A stretch of DNA of 64,000 nt, from contig NC_135498.1 in NCBI RefSeq assembly GCF_052857255.1, positions 161,658,124 through 161,722,123 of the forward strand. Reading direction: 5' to 3'. Positions 46,161-58,732 of the stretch are shown here, one piece after another. Under the pieces are notes generated by a model that was not told the DNA's origin, searched no databases, and was given only the letters and a program-made list of their open reading frames with translations. Within the stretch, counting starts at the first letter, position 1. Each line of letters opens with the position of its first letter. The position numbers were made by a program, and so were the translations under genes. This DNA is from Amblyomma americanum (Eukaryota > Arthropoda > Arachnida > Ixodida > Ixodidae).

Positions 46161-46678
46161 CCCGCATTCACGCATGACACTATGCGCACCGCTTTTAAAT
46201 AATTGAACAATGACTCTATGAGTATTTAGAGAAAAGTAAAATTTATGTTTACAAGTTTCTTTGTGGGCAGTTTGTGGCCATAGGCAAGGTTGCACAAACT
46301 TTGCCTAGTCCGCGAGTATATTTTTTTGCTGGAGCACCACGTAATTGCTTATTCAAAATCGTATTAACGACTCTTTAGAAGCGGCACTCTTTACGTCCAA
46401 GCTTGGCACATGCACCAATGATCATTACACGGCAATATGCTTCCACACTAGTTGTAAGGTACAAAAAGTTAATGGCTTTTACTTTCGACCAATTTATGCA
46501 CTATTCCGCCTTCATATCATATTGCGTTTATCAGTGTAGAGAAGCCAATATGTCGCGCTTACTTTCGCTCTTCGTTCCTGCAAAGTCTGATAGAAGTCTT
46601 CTTATCAGAACGTACTGTGGTGCGCTAGGTATTTATTTGCTTAAGTAACACCAAAAGTTGGGCGAGTTTGTTTAAGCT

Positions 46679-46800
46679 CATATTTTAAAAATGCGCAAAC
46701 AACTGACGAGAAAAACACAGGACGAAACGGCGATCAGCGCCTGTGTTATCGTGTCGCCCTGTGTTTTCCCCGTCAGCTGTTCGCGCTTTTTTCAAATATG
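46679..46800. repeat. hairpin (foldback) element
   Basis: 51-nt arms, 46679-46729 and 46750-46800, pair with eight mismatches around a ~20-nt loop. Arms begin CATATTT and contain GCGCAAAC, CTGACG and AAAACACAGG. It lies 110 bp beyond the last identified transporter exon and resembles the hairpin at 19535-19635. Confidence 0.85.
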
Positions 46801-46909
46801 AACTTATTCCATTATCCATTCTCCGTCTCCTGCTTGAACATACAGTACGCACTATAAAATAAATAAAATAAATTTAGAGCTCTTAGAAATGAAAGAAACA
46901 AGTTCTCAC

Positions 46910-48088
46910 CTATAATGGATGGATTGCACAGGAGCAGAGGCAGTAGAGTCACTCCAGCGAATCCCCAACTTGCAGCGACACTCTGTATTCCAAAATAATC
47001 GGCAATCACAACGGGCTTCATACTCATTAGGCATCCTACGAGCATCGTGGCGCATGCGCAGACAAGAATGTACGACAGAAAGGAACTTGTGACCGGCAGG
47101 GCGAACATTGACGCAGCTAGCAGGAAGAAAGTCGCAGACACTAGTGTGGTCCTGCTGACCACCCTGCAGTCGCCCACCAGGGGCAATGCGATACGCCCTA
47201 CTAATTCCGCCGGAGCACAGTACATCACAGATAGGTCGGCGTGGCGACGGGCAGATCCCTTGTCGAGCGCGTAGTCTACAATTGTCGTCGGAAACACGGC
47301 CACCGTGTAATCAAGCGCAACAATACCCAGCACGACAATGTAGAACCTTGGCTTTGATAACAGCTGGGCAATGTGACGGAAACCCGAAGGTGAATCGACA
47401 TTACTAGCACAGCAGCCGACCTGTTGTGAAGCAGCGCCGCAAAAACATTTTTTGCTGTTGTGAGCCATGGAAGTTTGATCTGTGTTTCTCGGACACGGCT
47501 TCCTTGCGTCGCTACTCTGGTCATGAAGGGTCTTCGTCGCGTGCGACATCGCTTCTGGTGGGAGATGAGGTGTGCCACTTGGGGCTGTTTCACGATACAC
47601 ACCTGCTGACGACTTACATGGTTTCCCAATGCTACAATTACTTTCTATGGCGTCGTTTATTGGTGTGAGGGAAGGCTTCTTTGAGTATTTCGAGTAGTAA
47701 ATTGGTCGCTGCAAAGGGCGACCAGAACTTAGAGCTTGCACTGGCATGGTTTTACTTGAAATTGTTGCAATTCCGTTCGCCTCTTCAGGACTCGCGTCGG
47801 TTTCGCTAGCTGTGGGTTTCTTTTCATTATTCTTCCGGCCACTTTTGTGCCATGGCGGCTCCTTGAGAAGCATTGTGAGTGCCGTGACGTTCATGGTAAG
47901 GGCGGCGTACACAAGCAGAGTTCCCCTGACACCGTACGTTTCCTTTAAAGAGGTCAGTATCACTGGGTAAACAAGGGAGCATAGCGTGTATCCCGCGAAC
48001 TTGAGGCCGCTGGCTATGCCGCGGTATTTGTCAAAGTACATCATGACCACGATGATGAGAGTCACGCAGACGATCCCGACGCCAGCCC
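46910..48088 (-). CDS. monocarboxylate-transporter-like (MFS, SLC16-type) protein, large exon
   Basis: 393 codons between a TTTCTCTTCCTTCCAAG acceptor and a TATAG|GTGAGA donor, phase 1 at both ends. It opens with a glycine-rich helix (GAGVGIVCVTLIIV) and the family signature YFDKYRGIASGLKFAGYT, the second conserved MCT motif. Helices 5 and 6 follow, then a ~150-residue hydrophilic Ser/Pro/Lys loop, as is usual between helices 6 and 7. After it come helices 7-10 (FYIVVLGIVALDYTVAVF, RIALPLVGD, LVCACATMLVGCL, GFAGVTLLPLLL) and CNPSIIG at the exon end. It would be a plasma-membrane, proton-coupled carrier of monocarboxylates or similar organic acids; the substrate cannot be told. No stop or frameshift is present, so this is probably a live gene. 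The final exon for helices 11-12 was not found. Confidence 0.88.
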
Positions 48089-48199
48089 CTTGGAAGGAAG
48101 AGAAAAACAGATAAGGTAGTGAACACGCACACTTTTCTGGGACAATTTGGCCGCGTTTAACGTGGTATACAGCTAATGGGTGGCGAATGGTCATTCAGT

Positions 48200-49470
48200 G
48201 GTCTTTGCCTATCCGATGATGATAACCTCTTTGCTATGGTGCTTATATGGTTTGCGAATGTGGGCCCCGTTGCACACATTCGGTGGCAGTGCTCACAGAA
48301 ACTCAGCCTCCCCTGCTACCGACCCGCGTTCTAGGAACTTTTGACCAGCCTTGTAGATTTTTCAGCCTTAGCGCGGATTGCATATATGCTTCTGACTTCC
48401 CCGTCCAGGAGTAACTCGGGTCATTCTTTCTATTGTATGCTGGAAGGGGTCTCTTATATTAATTAGGTGGGCACTTCACATTACAGTTACCCTTCCTTAT
48501 ACTAACATAGTTTAGCACGACGTAGCTGGTGCAGAATACCAGTAATTTCTCTTGACGACCACGATACAAGCGTGAAAATCTATTCGTCTGTTGAAAAAGA
48601 ACAAAATCTAGCAAGGAAATAGTCCCCTAAAATGTATGGCCCTGAATGCGCCGCGTTTCCCAGCACTGCTTGCATAGTCAACCGGCATCACAATTGCAAT
48701 CTATGCGGGGCAAGAGGCCCTGAGCGCGTTATCCTTTCCTTGTTCATGACGCTACTAAGTGTTGACATTGGCTTTAATCTTAGCTGCTGGAACTGTATCT
48801 TAATAACCTCAACCTTCTGATACCGCCTTGAAGGGCCTTTTCACCCTCTAATCTTTAATGCTTATCACTTCGAAATAGTAGGCAGCGTTTGTAGCAGCAC
48901 ATTCCGCGAGACGCGGCCATTACAAGCTGCGAATATTGAAATTTTGTCTTAGATTTCCTGTCGCATAGACAGCACGTAGGTAATATCTCCTTTGTCAGTT
49001 TGTAAGCAGATCGCAAGGTATAATATTTCCATGAGCCAAGAATTTAATGCCACCATTATTTGCACTAAATATATTCATTGCCCTTAAATTGGAGTGAGGT
49101 TCAAGATTATGGGGTATTATACCTCAATTCGGCTCAAACAATAATGACTCCTTGGACACCCCACGCTGCATTGTGTGGACATGCGGTTGCTGGTCGACCA
49201 AAATTGTAATGGCGTGGTCGCTGCCCAAAGCGATAGTGCGCAGCCGACCAGCAGCGGGGGCGGTTAGGCGCAGTCTATCAGTCCCAGAGGAACGCTGAAC
49301 TAAGACTGGCTGAAATGCTTTAGCCTCTCAAACAGGTTGGCATTGAATTCGTTCACGCCTATATCAAGTGGGATTTTTTTTAAACCGATCAATGAAGCAA
49401 TGCATCACTATTTGAAGAGCTAATAGAACGAAAAATTGTATATAGACTTCGTTTACTGTCTTTTTTTCTT
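48200..49470. other. intron of the transporter-like gene
   Basis: Between the large and middle exons. No repeats or exons were recognised; short frames have no support. Confidence 0.5.
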
Positions 49471-49600
49471 TTGAGGTTTCTACTTTGCCGCGCTGCCTAT
49501 TTTAAGCCGACCATCAACGAGTGTCATCGCCATTTTAAACTACTACTCTCTTGCTCCCACGAGAACATCGCGTGCGCTTCTGAAATTCTTGGAAGCTCAC

Positions 49601-49744
49601 CATGCACGGCACCCATCGTCACTGTCATCCAGGTCATATTCGGGGCGAAAACAGCGCCCAGTATGCCTGCCCACAAGCAGATGCTGCCAGCCAGTCCCAT
49701 GTGGAAGACGGACAGGCGCCGTTGACAGAAGGATAAGAGAAGAC
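49601..49744 (-). CDS. monocarboxylate-transporter-like protein, middle exon
   Basis: 48 codons after TTCGTGCACAG and before GTGAGC. It encodes LLLSFCQRRLSVFHMG, then a hydrophobic helix and FAPNMTWMTVTMGAVHG, corresponding to helices 2-3 and the start of 4. It joins in phase 1 on both sides: VSHSF+G+LLLSF upstream and AVH+G+AGVGIV downstream, with no residue lost. The frame also stays open a little further upstream, but only this acceptor gives a consistent join. Confidence 0.85.
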
Positions 49745-50761
49745 CTGTGCACGAAGTGAGGAACGGCGGTAGGGCAAGCATATTCGTTCAATAATTTTGA
49801 TGATGATATATTTCTACGGCACAAGGGCAGCAATGGACAAAAGACGGCCATGACACAAGGCGTCTCTCTTTACTCAAGGTTGGGTCAAAAACCGAATTTC
49901 CAAGCATGTCCCCGGATAAGCCGAGCACCAGGCTAGGGGAATGTTTGCACGCATTTTATCGCCGTCGAGTAACCGGCGACACTGTGGATCACACTATGCA
50001 AAAATTGTCTTCCGGTAACCTCAAACAAAGATTAACCCGTCTTTAAAAAAAACTGCTGATTAGAGTAATGTGAAACGTGCACTAGAACAGTGCAACTATT
50101 TGTTGCGCTTTTAAAACCCTACATATGACCTATCCTGTTGTCATCCAGTGACAATCGACAGGAAATATTTCTCAGAGAGTAGCGGCTGAAAACCGTCACA
50201 CTGCGCAAGTAGGCCAGAAACGAGAGCCATCCGCACAGCGTGAAAGCGAAGCCTAGTGTTTGCGAAACATTGAGAGATCTCGAGGTTCGCAACCGCGAAA
50301 TGCACCTGGCTCAGGGTTAGTCAACTTCCCGGCTCGCAGTCTGGCGAGAGACTTCGTTCCGTATATTGCCCTGCTGCTTGCCGCAGTTAAGATATATAAA
50401 AAGAGAGGTAGCGCAGTTAAACATCTTTTTTTTTTTCGTTTCGCACCTGATCTGACACAGCTGATGCCTGCCGGCTCTGCTCGCTGCCGTCACGAGTGTA
50501 TCGTTTCATCTTTACACTAAGCACGGCCATGCTGCGCAGGGCGACGTTGAGTGCACGGTGCCGCTACGATGACGAGCCGTTGGCTTCCCTCGCCACTTCC
50601 CTGCCAGACAAAATATAATAAATACTTAAACCTGTGAAGCGAAATTCTGCGTATCCCTTACGAGCACCACGCTACTTCATGCCAGGTATGTTGTGAAAGG
50701 CGTTGTATACACATTCTCAGTTGGCTATTTCTCTGAAGCCTCTAATCTTAAAGAAACCTAG

Positions 50762-50851
50762 TGGGCCCTAATTTTTGGAGCACTTCACTACGGATTCCCT
50801 CATAGCCTTAGTTAATTTGGGACGTTATACCCCGATAAACCAAACCAAACC
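50762..50851 (+). mobile_element. 3' fragment of a SINE
   Basis: Only the last 90 bp: a 'cactacggattccctcatag' segment, 'gggacgttataccccgataa' and an AAACC repeat tail. It lies in the transporter intron, antisense to the gene. Confidence 0.8.
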
Positions 50852-51395
50852 TTTCTTGAAGCAGCAGTCTTGGCCTGTGTGCTCCTGTTCATAAAGAACC
50901 TTATCAGATTCTTTTACGCTCGCCCACTTGGATTACAAAAGTCTACAGTGCGAGGACGCGAAGACGACGGTGGCAAGTGAAGAGCGGCGCCGTCGCTCAA
51001 AATCCTTTTCCCTGTGTTGCTTGCATCGCCGCTCGGACCTGCACCCACAGAAGTCTTCACTGGTTGCCCAAAAGTCCTCCCGCGATTAGCGAATAAGACC
51101 CCCACTGGCCATTTCCGATTTGTTACAGAGCTCCTGTTGTGTGCGTCTTTGTCTCTTGTCCCGTTTTGCGCTGCACTCACATACAATGGGTCCTCCCCTG
51201 AGATCTGTATTCGCCTCAACAAGCACCTCGTTTGCCACTTCTGCGGCTGACGCGAACCGCAGGTATTATTTTCTCTTATCAAGCATCGTCTCCAGAAACA
51301 AATGGGCGTCTTTACTTCCGGAAGGCCAAAAAATCTCTTAAAGTGTACTTTTGAGTTGCTAATCTCAATTTTGCCTTTGTCTAAACATCTTGCCA

Positions 51396-51486
51396 GTGTC
51401 ATCATCATCGCCATCATCATCAGCTCTGACTACAACCACTGTAGGGCAAAGGCCGCTTGCATGTCTCTCCCACCGTACTCATGAGC
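51396..51486 (-). mobile_element. 3' terminal fragment of an RTE-type LINE
   Basis: The plus strand reads an (ATC)n-like tail, then 'cactgtagggcaaaggccgc' and 'atgtctctccca', matching the 3' end of the RTE copy at 33762. It is in the same transporter intron. Confidence 0.75.
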
Positions 51487-51969
51487 ATTGCCAGCCACGA
51501 CCTGAGCAAGCTAAAAAAGAGGTTGACAAAAACGCGATTCCGCATTTACGAAGCTAGGTAATATTTGCGTGACAGAACCGGTGAAACCAGCGTACTTGAA
51601 TGGGTTCTTATCAAGGCGGTTTTGGTTGGCAAAGATTTCATTACGAACGATGATACATAAGTCATTGTTACGTAATACGTATCGCAAAGTACGTCCAGAC
51701 ATTAGTGGAAACGCAGAAAAGACCGAAGAAGGAAGATTTAGGGAACTTGCGGTGCGTTAAAAAGCACGTGTACTTACTTTGCCTGGTCGTAAGCTGCAGC
51801 TACAGCAACGTACACACAAAAGAAGAGATATCAATGAAACATTATGCCGTTCTTTTCTTTTCAAGTTTGGCTTTCACTCGAGAGTTAACAGCAGGTTATA
51901 ATTCCCCTCGTATGTGGCAACCATACCTTAGACCGAATTTTGTTCTTAATTAGATAGAGTGTTTCTCAC

Positions 51970-52158
51970 CGAACGAGTGTGAGACGCCCGACATGACGCT
52001 GGCAGGCCACGATGCAGTCTCCCTGTTGACATCAAACTCCTCCATGAAAGACACGTAAAAGAATCCCGAGTTCATCATCATCGTCACGGTGAAGAATGCT
52101 GTCAGACTGGCTGCAGCGGCCACAGTCCAACCGCGGTCCATTTGGAATCCTCGTGTGG
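51970..52158 (-). CDS. monocarboxylate-transporter-like protein, upstream exon (helix 1)
   Basis: 63 codons after TTCTTACCGCAG and before TTCG|GTGAGA, phase 1 both ends. It contains MDRGWTVAAAASLTAFF, the conserved acidic-x-G-W entry to helix 1 of MCTs, then FFYVSFMEEFDVNRETASWPASVMSGVSHSFG, as in the family. The exon may start translation at the ATG of MDRGW, but incoming phase 1 suggests at least one more 5' exon, which I did not find. Confidence 0.82.
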
Positions 52159-52159
52159 C

Positions 52160-55100
52160 TGCGGTAAGAATTAATAGTGCGCATTCCTAAACATTGCTGC
52201 TTCTTGTGTATGCTGTCTGAGTATTGATACGCTGAACCTATAGCCACTAAAAAGTGGTTACGCATTCACAAAGTTAGTTCGTATAGCACGTGACGTCGTG
52301 ATGCAGATAAACCGTACTAAAATAATGCCTAAAGGACAGTCAACAGGGTAACATGTCTGCATCTAGAAGGCACCACATTACAACTACAAAGTAGGAAATT
52401 AGGAAGACGAAATGCGTCAAGCGAGTTACAAAACAGCTCGCGATCTATGCCTACCGTGGAAGTCTACGCTCCAAAGCACCTCAGCAGCTAGGATTAAGAA
52501 AGCACCCATGTAAGGCCTGTAAAAAAGTTGCGCATCCTAAATCATGACAAAAAATAAGAAAAATTGGAATTTTGTTATCGTCGTTTCCAAAAAAGCGAAA
52601 GCAGCGCATGCAACGCTCAACTTTTGGAGGACAGATGCAATGCCTTTTTCCGCCGTATAGGCGCATATGTGTAAATAAAAGGCACTGAAAAAACATTATT
52701 TAAAACACGCCATCATTAGAAGGTAACTACGCTTTTGACAGAATTTAAAAACATGATATCTCATCGTCTTGAAGCTGCATCTGATGGCATTGCGGCCACG
52801 CAGGGCAGCGGCTACATTTTTTTAGAAGCGTAAACGTCTAGGCGAGTCGAACACGCGTGCTTCAGCACCAACTAGCTAAGCGGGAAACGACACGCACAGT
52901 CGCGACCATACAATACAGAACTTGATACATGTGCGAGAAATCTCTCCGCTGCGCTCGCTTCTCAGCCGAAACAACCGTTAAACTTTTTTTGCACAAAGCG
53001 TGGTAAACGTTTAACCGCCGAAGAGTGCTCGGTTATATTTGTATTTAGCCTGCACATGGACGAGGAGCTTGTGTGTGTCACTTTCGTGCAATGCGCGTCG
53101 TTTCCCGCTGCGTCAGCTGTCACTGTTGTAGTGTGTGTTTTCTAAACAAGCTACCGGGGACCTGTGCTACCTTCCGTGGTGCTGTATATGTTGATGTAAA
53201 AAAATAGATTTGATCGAAAATCTGACAGAATACTGCCTGTCGGGGGAACCGTACACACACAGAGTAAAGAAGGAGAAGGGGTTAAGCCTCAGGATACTTG
53301 CTACAGCTTCGACAAGAGGACAGGTATAAGTAATAATACATATTGGCCGCAAAACGAATATCTCTAACATTGAAGTTTTAGTACCAACAGAATTCCCTTG
53401 TTCAGAATGAAGTAGGTTGGTTTGAGCCCGCATATCAGGAGTGCGTGCGACGGCCAGATGAGGGGACGTGGACAGCACAGTTTTCGCTGTTTCTCCTGGT
53501 AGCTAATCGTTGCTTGCTAGCATATAAAACATTCCTAAATCAAATGTGATTATTATTTCTCCCTGCCCTTTGTGCCGTTATTATTCCAGTCAATGGCTTA
53601 CCCTTTGTCTTGCGCATGTGATCAGCGTTTTGATAGACGTGTGCCCTTAGGTGACGTCTTCCTCGTGGCAGTGTATAGTTAGAAGTTTTCCGCCATAAGT
53701 TAATAAAATGAGAAAATTTTTTCCCGGTTTTAACCGCATGATTGTTTTGGCTATGTGCGGTTTTTCTCCCCCTTTTATTCTTTTCACAAAAAGTATTAGC
53801 GGCTTAACAACGTTTTGGCGTAGCTAAAATGCCCGCCGAGAGTTGTCAGTGGTCATAAATGTGACGCGGAGGCGGCGGCTGGTTTAGCGCTGACGTTTCG
53901 TACACACCTACTACTGCACGACCTTCCTAATATGAACCTCGTCCGAGAGGGCAGTTCAGGGTGCGATCCCATGGAAGAAAAAATCGGGGTCTGTGCGTGT
54001 GCGTGTGTGTGTGTATGTGTGTAAAATTTGGAACCGATGATAGCTCGTGTAGGTGGCAGGTGAAACTGCTGGAATATGGCGATGGTGGACTGGCACCAAG
54101 CCCATCGCCCTTAGGAGAACGCAGGAGATTGCAGTATCCATCGGGCCCGCAAGTGCAGCCACCGAATGCACTAACCCTGCGATTGCTGAATGTCAAAAAA
54201 CCTACAAAATTACGCGTACCACGGTTACACCAAGGCCCAGGGCTGGCTCTGTTTATCGGCACTCGCCACAAAAAGACTTGGGTACTCATGGGGATAAAAA
54301 AAAGCAGCCGCACGAGAGAAAATCGGGCTTTCCAGAAATTCTGCACTGCCCCGAGCCAGGAAAAGAATGACCCTGACCCGTTTGGAAATTGAGCATTTGA
54401 TTGTAGTAGGCGAGCACAGAGCAGGGATTAAAACGTCGTTTCCAAAGAGCCGTGTTAAGAACTCAAAGCTACAGAAACGCAGCATGATGAATGAAAAACT
54501 GCCTCAGAAACGTATAAAAGTTACGTACAGGCGTGATTAAATTTGGAGGCCGGGAAAATATGACTGGATTGATTGTCGGCGCTATCTTACGGAAAGTGCT
54601 TGTTGTCGGGGTGTGCGCTGTGCTTGCTCACTAATATGTTGATCTGTTCGCACACGCATTGCCATCAGTTCTGGCTTTTTCGACAGAAAAGCCGCAGGAG
54701 ACGCTCTTCACTTTCGCGGTGCCATGCTGCCTCAGCGAGGAAGTCAGAGCGCACCAGCCATTTTTTCAGTAAATCTCTATCGTAAGTCTATCGCAGCAAA
54801 CCTTGGCACGCAGGCTAAGCGAAGAATGCCTTTAAGCTCTATGTAGCATCTTGCATGATGACCTGAAGGAATGGTCGTCTTTCGTTGACTGGCGCAGGCG
54901 GTGACCGTCATAGGATACACAGCTTGGCAGGAGAAATTAGCTGGTATGACATTCACACTGCAGCATGGACAAGTGGGAACAACCACCGTTGATTCGAAGC
55001 AGGGCATTGTTTTAGAGAGCATGGCGAACTAACCCACGAAGTTGTGCTGTGAAAGCGGTTTACGAAAGAGATTGCTCGTTAAATGGCTCGCTCAGTGACT

Positions 55101-56538
55101 CGCTTGCCGAGACAGTATGCCACCGCGGAAGCGAAGAGCGGCCCTTGGCGGCTTCTGTCTCGAAAAAGCCGTGTCTAACTGAAATGTCAGGGCGAACACG
55201 CCAGCACAATAATAAGGGTGCGCTGCGCATATCTACACAAGCACGCACCAGCAGATAGCACTGCCAAGCAGTTCTGCCATCGCTTCCATGATCTCTTCAC
55301 TTCAGCTTCAGCTTGTAAGCCGGAAGACGTACAGACTTGATCTGAAGCCCCACGATCAGAAAGATGTATCTGGGGGCTAGAGCTGCTGCCGCTGTCAGTG
55401 CCGAATTTGATTAGCGACGTCACTTCAATTACCGCCACATCATTGATGTTCACTTGCTCTCGTGATCTCCTATGTGTTCGCGAGTTTGATACCCGGAAAA
55501 AGGAATATTTCAATGCAGTGCATCAATTGGTTCGTCAACAAGCAATAGGTGCGCTGTCGCTCACCTGAATTGAATTGAATTGTCGCTCACTTCTGCGGTC
55601 ACAAAACACGCCGCGGAATACGCGTGAAATTCGCAACAGTACAAGGGGAAAAAACTTACGTTTTTCAGTTTGGAACGCCACCTGAAGCAAATAGAAAAGC
55701 CTTCGTGCATTTACTGGCGAAGACTGACAAAGCACGAAACTAAGACTGCCACTGGAGCTCCGAAAGTCAACTGCTGTCCTGTGATACGCCCGCTGCAACA
55801 CGTGTAAACACGGCCTCTCGCCCCAAGCATACAGGTGTTTTAACGCTGACGACGCCAGCATGCCTGCGCGGGGGGTGCACCTGCGTGAATATGAAGCAGC
55901 GGGCCAGACATCCGGGGACGTGCCTCGTAGTGCGACTGCTCACGCAAAGCGGATTTCCGCGCGACAAACGGAAATTAAAAAAAATAACACACAGCTGCCT
56001 TAAATAAACGGTGAGGAGCCATACCTTCGAAGTTGTTATATCGGAGGGGCTTGCTTTGTGCGGCTATTCAACTTGCACTAGCCGTCGTTGACTGCTACGT
56101 TAAGTAAGTGTTTCGGGAGGCACCTGTACCCGCAGCAGGTTCCCATCGCAATGACACTTTCGCCGTCGCGCCGGTCTGCGCAGGTGCGAAATGCTGCGTA
56201 GGGGTGAGGACTTGGGCGCCGCGGTACGTGATAGCGGGAACAAAAGCGGCGGAAAGCACACAGATGAACACCGAGGAAGGGCTTGGTTCATAGCTGTATT
56301 TTTGCCTTCGGACGGCGCACGCAAATAAACCATTCAACACTGACTCTGCACTTGCGCAAAACACTATCGAGAAGTTAACAAGGTAACAAATAGAAAATAA
56401 ACCTGCGCCCTATACAAAGATTATCCCACATACACCAGACCGTGCTACTGGCATATTTGCAAAAGGTAGCGCTCTTAAAGCCGAAGCCTTTCCCTACCGC
56501 ACCCTATGCCTATCTTTAGTTCGCTAACGATGAAACCC
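52160..56538. other. no gene recognised upstream of the transporter exons
   Basis: The 5' exon of the transporter is expected here or beyond, but I could not find it. A (GT)n/(GTGC) microsatellite lies at 53993-54022. Several long frames between 53.9 and 56.4 kb occur on both strands and look like chance. Confidence 0.4.
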
Positions 56539-56551
56539 AAAGCAAATTTCA

Positions 56552-56790
56552 GCCGCCGCGGTGGCTCAGTGGTTACGGCGCTCGGCTGCCGGCCCGAAAG
56601 ACGCGGGTTCGATCCCGGCCGCGGCGGTCGAATTTCGATGGAGGCGAAATTCTATATGCCCGTGTGCTGTGCGATGCCAGTGCACGTTAAGGAACCCCAG
56701 GTGGTCGAAATTTCCGGAGTCTATCACTACGGCGTCCCTCATAGCCTGAGTCACTTTGGGATGTTAAACCCCCATAAACCAAACCAATCC
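56552..56790 (+). mobile_element. tRNA-headed (Ruka-like) SINE, intact copy with TSD
   Basis: A full 239-bp copy. Head 'gccgccgcggtggctcagtg', B-box 'gggttcgatcccgg', spacer 'tcgatggaggcgaaattcta', module 'gcacgttaaggaaccccagg', and a tail of AAACC repeats. Perfect 13-bp duplications 'aaagcaaatttca' flank it at 56539-56551 and 56791-56803. It is the best copy in the window to use as a family reference. Confidence 0.95.
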
Positions 56791-57446
56791 AAAGCAAATT
56801 TCAAACGTTTCGAAGCCATTCGTGAAGACGCTGCGCAATCAGACTCGGTGCTGGAAAACTAGAGTTTAACTTTCTTTTTAGCTCGTTTTCCTTTCCCGAG
56901 TGGCGGGATGTTTAGAGCGTTAAGCTATACTTCTCGCATTTCGGGTCCTAGCGGTATGCGTTATAACGCAAATCGTCAACCAGTGGTTGCCATGCTAACC
57001 GAGGTGGTTACATAGTACATTAGAATAACAGGCGGCAGCGCCATGCGTGGGGCACTTAGTCCTTACATTCGTATAAAATCTGTGTGTCAACCGTTTGCCG
57101 CAGAATATTCCGTATGGTGTCATACAATTCAACTTTCGGGCAGCATAAACTTGCTAGTTAAGTTAGAGTCTAGCTCGCGGCAAGGATTCGAACTGGCAAC
57201 CTATGTACCGCCCATTCCACGTCTTTACGAGTCTTCACATGAGCACTGTGGCTCAACCATTTGGGCGTTTATTGCGCAGTATTCGGGGTGGTAGCATACG
57301 TTTTCGCGTTCCGTGCAAGATAAATTTATAGTTAAGCTAGTACGTCTCTAGCTTGAGGTAGGGATTCGAACAGCGACCTATGTTAGTTGTACTAACGATC
57401 GATATTCGATCTCTGCCTTAGCTCATTTTTGAAACGCTTGTTGAAA

Positions 57447-57510
57447 CAGCAGAGAGTATACTCTCTGCTGTGTGTTGAGAGTATACTCTCTGCTGCGTCT
57501 ATAGACGCAG
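57447..57510. repeat. cluster of perfect palindromes
   Basis: 'cagcagagagta'/'tactctctgctg' (57447-57470) is a perfect 24-bp palindrome; 'gagagtatactctc' repeats at 57477-57490; 'ctgcgtctatagacgcag' (57493-57510) is a perfect 18-bp palindrome. Confidence 0.92.
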
Positions 57511-57529
57511 AGAATGTCCGCCGCGGCTA

Positions 57530-58730
57530 GCGTGGGACATGCCCTGACAAGAGACAAATCTGATATTAGGCTGTGTCCAGTTTGCACACGAGCTGGAAAG
57601 CAGTGACTGTGAGGATCATCCGACTTTAGATCGGACTGCGAAGAGGACCCCAGCAATCAGCTCGAAGCATCGATGGCAGCACCTGGGTTGTTTTCTTATT
57701 CGGGCCTTTTTTGACTCAATAGTTGCGTTGAAAAGGATATTGACATTACCGATGCTTTGGTCCCGTTCGTAAGGTTGTCACAATATTTCGGCAGGATTAG
57801 ATAATGCCTGTGAAGCATAGGACTCGGCCGGCTTTTTCGCCCAATTGCCTGCATAAGTAAGGCCCGGAAGCGATTCGATTGTTTTCTAGGCAGAAAATTG
57901 TAGCACCTCGAACTATGTTTATTTTTTAAGTATTTACTATTACACAGTCGTATGTTTTTGCATGCTTGTAAATAATTTAGCTTGGTCAACTCGAGTGGGT
58001 ATTAATTAGTAATTACTTCTTTTTTATTTTTAGCTTAGATGCAAGTTTATTTTTACATATTTTGTTCAAATATTATGCCATAAGTTTTGTTTCGCAATAA
58101 AATATGGTAAGAAAATAATTTGACGAAGCTCGTAATATCAAGAGTAATAACGCATTAAACATTGATCGTGATATTTCTTGGGTGTAAAATATTTAAAAAA
58201 AACCTCCCAAAATATGGCCACTTTTTCTAAGGCAGTGAAAAGGGTACAAATATTATTTATGCGTTCCACAGGATCACTGCAGCACCTCTAATACTTTTAG
58301 CCAATCTTACATTCTTGACCTTGCCGCAAAGATTTCATTTTTCTTCATACTGAAGGAGCCGTCTCGCTGCTTTATCGCTTTCCTACTGCCGAGAGATGCT
58401 GCCAGATTTATCTGGAAATTTTATAGCAAAGTGAAATTGGTTCTACACCTTTAGAGATTGTGGGATGCGATTTCCTTGCCATATCTCGAAAGTTCGTCGG
58501 CTGGAAACTGAGCACCGCGGAGAGCGGCGGTAATTTTTTTCCGCGACGACCGCTAAGGACGTTTATTGCTATCAACGACGCCGCGAGATGATTTCTTTGG
58601 GGGCCCAAATCAGACCAATAAATTGTTTTGTTTGGATACCATTCGCCCTCTTCCTGACTGCCCAACGGTCGTCACCACTACGTAACTTCTGCAGGGACAA
58701 ATACTGGCAAACCCAGTGAAGCCGGCCAGA
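57530..58730. other. no gene recognised
   Basis: AT-rich stretch between the palindrome cluster and the gypsy gag fragment, with no supported coding or repeat signal. Confidence 0.4.
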
Positions 58731-58732
58731 CC

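Noticed and set aside
41640..46300. LTRs for the gypsy-type element
   Set aside because: The only long repeat flanking it is inverted, not direct, and no TG...CA ends or target duplication were seen.
46812..46909. Transporter C terminus ending at a stop at 46812
   Set aside because: The frame runs on past a good GTGAGA donor at 46909; family members continue with helices 11-12 after the NPSIIG position, so the readthrough is probably intron.
50914..51420. 168-codon minus-strand frame in the transporter intron
   Set aside because: No domain, partly made of a LINE 3' repeat (Met-rich start reads through the ATC tail), and no splice link to the neighbouring exons.
53927..54392. Overlapping long frames on both strands
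   Set aside because: They span a GT microsatellite and have no recognisable domain or splice sites.
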